From the NCBI GenBank assembly GCA_938030915.1, contig CALHIO010000156.1:1-9243 (forward strand): 9,243 nucleotides of DNA, in the 5' to 3' direction. The notes under the pieces were generated by a model that saw only the letters and a program-made list of their open reading frames with translations, was not told where the DNA came from and ran no database searches. This document shows positions 6,388-9,243 of the stretch, piece after piece. This stretch comes from an uncultured Gemmatimonadota bacterium. Its GTDB lineage: Bacteria; Gemmatimonadota; Gemmatimonadetes; Longimicrobiales; Gaopeijiaceae. Both the position numbers and the translations under genes were made by a program. The stretch's first letter is position 1, and every line of letters begins with the position of its first letter.

Positions 6388-7719
6388 ATGATGAACGCAC
6401 GCGGCCATCTCTTCTGCTTCTCGGCCCCGCTGCGCCGGATCCGGCAGTGGTCGCTTCCGCTGGCGCTGATCCTGACTGCCCTCGGGGCACCCGTCGGCTC
6501 GGTCGCACAGGAACTGCCCACCGCCTCGCCGGAGGATGTGGGCATGTCGTCCGAACGATTGGACCGTCTCACGGACGCGTTGCAGCAGTACGTCGAGGAC
6601 GATCGCCTCCCCGGCGCCGTCGTCATGGTGCTGCGGGATGGGCACGTCGTCTACCACGAAGCGGTGGGGAACCAGGACATCGAGGCGGGAGCGCCGATGC
6701 GTGGCGACGCGATCTTCCGGATCGCCTCACAGACCAAGGCTCTCGTGAGCGTCGCCATCATGATGCTCCAGGAAGAGGGGGCCTTGCTCATCTCGGATCG
6801 AGTATCCGCGCACCTGCCGTCCTTCGAGACGACGACCGTCGCAGAGGTGACGGAAGACGGCTACGACGTCGTCTCCGCTCGACGGCCGATCACCATCCGG
6901 GACCTGCTGACTCACACGGCCGGCATCGGATATGGCAACGGGCCGGGCGCCGAGGCATGGCGGGACGCCGAGATCACGGGGTGGTACTTCGCACATCGGG
7001 ACGAACCCGTCCGTGAGACCATCGACCGGATGCCGGCGCTTCCCTTCCAGGCGCACCCCGGCACCCGTTTTGTCTACGGTTACAACACCGACATCCTGGG
7101 CGCCGTCGTCGAGGCGGCGTCCGGCATGAGTCTCGACGACTTCCTCCAGGAGCGCATCCTGATTCCGCTCGGTATGCGCGATACACACTTCTACCTGCCG
7201 TCCGGAAAGGAGGCTCGGCTCGCGACCGTGTACAACCTGACCGACGAACTTCGCCGGGCTCCGACGGGGCCGGGCATGACGACCCAGGGTCAGTACGTCT
7301 CCGGACCGCGCGTGAGCTTCTCCGGTGGAGCGGGGTTGCTCTCGACCGCGCGGGACTACGGTCGCTTCCTGCAGATGCTGCTCGACGACGGGGAACTCGA
7401 CGGGGTTCGCATCCTTTCGCCTTCAAGCGTGGCCCTCATGACCCGGAACCACATCGGAGCGCTCTACCAATCCCCGGGGATGGGCTTCGGACTCGGCTTC
7501 TCCGTCCGCCTGGACGTGGGCGCGGCAGGTGTGCCCGGCTCCGAGGGAGAGTTCGGTTGGGGAGGTGCGTACCACTCGACGTACTGGGTCGATCCGGTCG
7601 AGGACCTCGTCGTGCTGTACTTCACCCAGGTCATTCCGGCCTCCGGCCTCGACGACCATGCCCGCCTGAGGGCACTGGTGTATTCGTCGATCATGGAGTC
7701 CGCCGCGGTGATGAAGTGA
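6388..7719 (+). CDS. Secreted serine hydrolase of the beta-lactamase/esterase (class C-like) family
   Basis: A 443-residue exported serine hydrolase of the class C beta-lactamase/penicillin-binding-protein-like family, which also includes EstB-type carboxylesterases and D-aminopeptidases. RRIRQWSLPLALILTALGAPVGSVAQ (16-41) is a Sec signal with probable cleavage after A40. The catalytic S-x-x-K is S114-Q-T-K117 in RIASQTK. The Tyr motif is Y230 in FVYGYNTDILG, the spacing seen in esterase-like members. The third motif is replaced by WGG (391-393) in FGWGGAYHSTYWVDP, also esterase-like rather than the KTG of true beta-lactamases. DLLTHTAGI (172-180) is a family hallmark. The ATG at 6388 has GGAG six bases upstream; a second ATG follows directly at 6391. 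The gene diverges from the GH109-type gene and converges, 20 bases apart, on the small gene downstream. A periplasmic esterase or amidase is more likely than an antibiotic-resistance enzyme; the substrate is unknown. Confidence 0.9.
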   Translation: MMNARGHLFCFSAPLRRIRQWSLPLALILTALGAPVGSVAQELPTASPEDVGMSSERLDRLTDALQQYVEDDRLPGAVVMVLRDGHVVYHEAVGNQDIEAGAPMRGDAIFRIASQTKALVSVAIMMLQEEGALLISDRVSAHLPSFETTTVAEVTEDGYDVVSARRPITIRDLLTHTAGIGYGNGPGAEAWRDAEITGWYFAHRDEPVRETIDRMPALPFQAHPGTRFVYGYNTDILGAVVEAASGMSLDDFLQERILIPLGMRDTHFYLPSGKEARLATVYNLTDELRRAPTGPGMTTQGQYVSGPRVSFSGGAGLLSTARDYGRFLQMLLDDGELDGVRILSPSSVALMTRNHIGALYQSPGMGFGLGFSVRLDVGAAGVPGSEGEFGWGGAYHSTYWVDPVEDLVVLYFTQVIPASGLDDHARLRALVYSSIMESAAVMK

Positions 7720-7739
7720 CACCGCGGCTCAGACGAAGA

Positions 7740-8090
7740 TCAGCTCAACTCCGCGAGCCCGCTCGCCGCAGGCCATTCGTCGGCAAGGGGAGCCCCCCCG
7801 AGCGCGGCGGGGACCAGGCAACGCAGCCCTGCCCAGGTACGAGCCGAGGACATGCCCGCCCGTGGGCCGATCTCGCGTGCGTTCATGACAGCCAGGACTT
7901 CCTTGGCCTGCGCCGCGTGATCACCGGTGTCCGCCCAGCTTTCGGACTGCCATCGGTACGATTGGACGAGATCCGCGGCGGCCGCGGCGAGCAAAGCAGC
8001 CGCCTCATCCCGGGTCAGGCCCGCGTCACACGTCATCTGCTCTACCAGCTGAGACGAACGTTCACCAAGCAGACGTTCCAGTCGATCCAT
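7740..8090 (-). CDS. Small helical protein, possibly DUF937-like
   Basis: A 116-residue protein with no signal peptide or membrane segment that I can see. The start is well supported: the ATG at 8090 is preceded on the minus strand by GGGGGA with five bases between. The sequence looks all-helical, with an Ala-rich helix (LTRDEAAALLAAAAADLV, 25-42) and a C-terminal block (VLAVMNAREIGPRAGMSS, 65-82, then GLRCLVPAALGG) that faintly recalls the helix-turn pattern and conserved Pro of DUF937/YidB-type proteins. I do not recognise it with certainty and assign no function. It converges with the serine hydrolase gene (20-base gap) and has a 269-base gap to the next plus-strand gene, so it appears to be a single-gene unit. 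Confidence 0.6.
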   Translation of the reverse strand: MDRLERLLGERSSQLVEQMTCDAGLTRDEAAALLAAAAADLVQSYRWQSESWADTGDHAAQAKEVLAVMNAREIGPRAGMSSARTWAGLRCLVPAALGGAPLADEWPAASGLAELS

Positions 8091-8359
8091 GCAGTTCCCC
8101 CGAACTCGTACGGCTGCGCGGCCACCCCCGAGACCCGGTGGGCTCCGCTCCGAACCGGTCCCGCACCACCCCGTGCAACCTGCAGGCGATCCCGGTCACG
8201 ACCGCGGCAAGTTAGGACACCGCGACCCCCTGATTCCAGGACTTTTTCACCGGCCGACTTGTCGCCCGATGCTCGATACTTGAACTTCGAGCGTCCAGCA
8301 GTGCCCGGACGGGGCCCCTCCACCTCAGCGAGACAGCCTTGGTACTCGACGATTCGGTG

Positions 8360-8602
8360 ATGCGGCGCAGCGACGCACTGCGCGAGATGATGAGCTTCGC
8401 CCGGGCGATTGTCGAAGACGGAGAGGTATCCATGTCCGAGGCGACAGGGTTCCGGGCATGGATCGAATCCAACCCCGACGTGAGCGGCCTCACTCAGGTC
8501 GAAGAGATCGTAGGGATCCTCCGCAACGTCCTCGCGGATGGACGGATTTCCGATATCGAGCGGGAGCACCTCCGGGACGTGCTCGCGCGCTTCGGCGGCT
8601 GA
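8360..8602 (+). CDS. Small protein with two DG-x-[IV]-S-x-x-E helical units (TerB-like pattern)
   Basis: An 80-residue acidic, helical protein with an internal duplication: ARAIVEDGEVSMSEATGFRAWI (14-35) and RNVLADGRISDIEREHLRDVL (55-75), with the DG pairs (20-21 and 60-61) exactly 40 residues apart. The pattern of a helix, then A-x-x-x-DG, Ser, Glu and a second helix, is seen in TerB-like domains and in the region before BRCT domains of some ligase-like proteins; here it stands alone with no BRCT domain after it. I assign no function. The start is uncertain: the ATG at 8360 has no clear ribosome site, and a TTG at 8339 has a weak GCGAGA upstream and would add seven residues. The permease start follows 41 bases after its stop. 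Confidence 0.6.
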   Translation: MRRSDALREMMSFARAIVEDGEVSMSEATGFRAWIESNPDVSGLTQVEEIVGILRNVLADGRISDIEREHLRDVLARFGG

Positions 8603-8643
8603 CGCGCTGAAGCTCGGCCACGACCTCGATACGATCTGCTGCC

Positions 8644-9243
8644 GTGACTTCTTCCCATAACGACCCCCCCCACGCCCAACCGACCTTCGCTCGGAACCTG
8701 GGTCTTTTCGACGCGACCATGATCGGCGTCGGCGCGATGATCGGCGCCGGCATCTTCGTACTCACAGGGATCGCCGCAGGGGAGTCCGGCCCCGCGTCCA
8801 TCCTCGCGTTCGCGCTCAACGGAGCGGTCACTCTGCTGACGGCGTTCGCATACGCAGAGCTTGCCGCTGCGATTCCCGAGGCCGGCGGCGGCTACGCCTT
8901 CGTGCGCCGTGCATTTCCGGGCGCGATCGGCTTCACCGCGGGCTGGATGCTCTGGTTCGCGTACACGGTTGCCTGCTCTCTCTACGCGTTGGGCTTTGCC
9001 GGCTACTTCTGGGAGTTCTTCCTCAAGTACACACCCGGTCTGCCCGAGGTGGTCTTCGGCGTCATCGGGGAACACGGGGCCGGTCTGGTCGTGACCTTCG
9101 TGATCGGCGTGACCTTCGTCCGGCTGAACGCCCGCGGAACGGAAGTCACCGGCATGGCCGAAAACGTGCTCACGGTGGCCAAGCTGATCATCCTGGGCGT
9201 CTTCATCGCGTACGGCCTCAAGGCACTGGGTGCAGCTCCGGCG
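8644..9243 (+). CDS. APC-superfamily amino acid permease, N-terminal part
   Basis: The first 200 residues of an inner-membrane amino acid/polyamine/organocation transporter; the frame is still open at the window end. The first helix carries the unwound-helix motif of the family (MIGAGIFVLTG, 32-42), which binds the substrate backbone in characterised relatives such as AdiC and ApcT. YAELAAAIPEAGGGYAFVRR (70-89) is the conserved stretch at helices 2-3. NARGTEVTGMAENVLTVAKL (162-181) matches helix 5 of the family, where NxRG and K are typical. About five helices are visible. The start is a GTG at 8644: an in-frame TGA ends at 8610, no ATG lies between, and the first ATG (8716) is inside helix 1. 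No strong ribosome site precedes it. The substrate cannot be told from this part, and whether a C-terminal Usp-like domain follows is not visible. Confidence 0.88.
   Translation, partial: MTSSHNDPPHAQPTFARNLGLFDATMIGVGAMIGAGIFVLTGIAAGESGPASILAFALNGAVTLLTAFAYAELAAAIPEAGGGYAFVRRAFPGAIGFTAGWMLWFAYTVACSLYALGFAGYFWEFFLKYTPGLPEVVFGVIGEHGAGLVVTFVIGVTFVRLNARGTEVTGMAENVLTVAKLIILGVFIAYGLKALGAAPA

Noticed and set aside
5229..7016. Very long plus-strand open frame (595 codons) opposite the GH109-type gene and running into the hydrolase gene
   Set aside because: It spans two well-supported genes in other frames, and its translation is low-complexity Arg/His/Gly-rich with no domain.
8259..8280. TTGTCG and GATACT as a promoter for the small duplicated protein
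   Set aside because: The two hexamers are only 10 bases apart, far from the 16-18 needed.
8089..8283. 64-residue plus-strand reading frame between the two small genes
   Set aside because: Pro/Arg/His-rich composition typical of an out-of-frame reading in GC-rich DNA, no ribosome site, and it overlaps the start of the well-supported minus-strand gene.

Overview
The window is GC-rich, gene-dense bacterial DNA with Gram-negative-type content: Sec and Tat exported proteins, a membrane-bound haem-copper-type enzyme with its c-type cytochrome, and ion-coupled transporters. The protein styles recall environmental Gemmatimonadota and similar phyla. That placement is an impression from the sequence only. 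I see no rRNA, tRNA, CRISPR array, insertion sequence or phage gene.

Layout. Bases 1-1209 (+) hold the C-terminal part of a sodium:solute symporter that enters from the left. It converges, with a 21-base gap, on a minus-strand block that reads right to left. That block starts with a Tat-exported GH109-type (Gfo/Idh/MocA-fold) glycosidase (6224-4806) and a galactokinase-type GHMP sugar kinase (4809-3601) that overlaps it by four bases (GTGA). After a 100-base gap with a candidate promoter and a 15-bp direct repeat come a diheme cytochrome c with a NorC-like first domain (3479-2715) and a NorB/cbb3-like haem-copper subunit I (2718-1231) that overlaps it by four bases (ATGA). Diverging from the glycosidase gene is a secreted serine beta-lactamase-family hydrolase/esterase (6388-7719, +). 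It is followed by a small DUF937-like protein on the minus strand (8090-7740), a 269-base spacer with nothing I can support, a small protein built from two DG-x-[IV]-S-x-x-E units (8360-8602, +), and the N-terminal 200 residues of an APC-family amino acid permease (8644 onward, +), cut by the window edge.

How the genes may work together. The GH109 enzyme and the sugar kinase look like a translationally coupled pair. The likely scheme is that the exported glycosidase releases an N-acetylgalactosamine-like sugar and the kinase phosphorylates it at C1 in the cytoplasm. The symporter might import such a sugar, but it lies on the other strand and its substrate is not readable. The cytochrome c and subunit I pair is organised like norC-norB, but its catalytic-site ligands are non-standard.

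The most unusual item is this NorB-like protein. It keeps the active-site His-His pair and the proximal haem His, but by eye alignment to cNOR it has Thr at the first non-haem-metal His, Val at the key active-site Glu, and Met in place of the low-spin haem His in the H-x-H motif. It may be an undescribed or little-described branch of the NO reductase-like haem-copper family.
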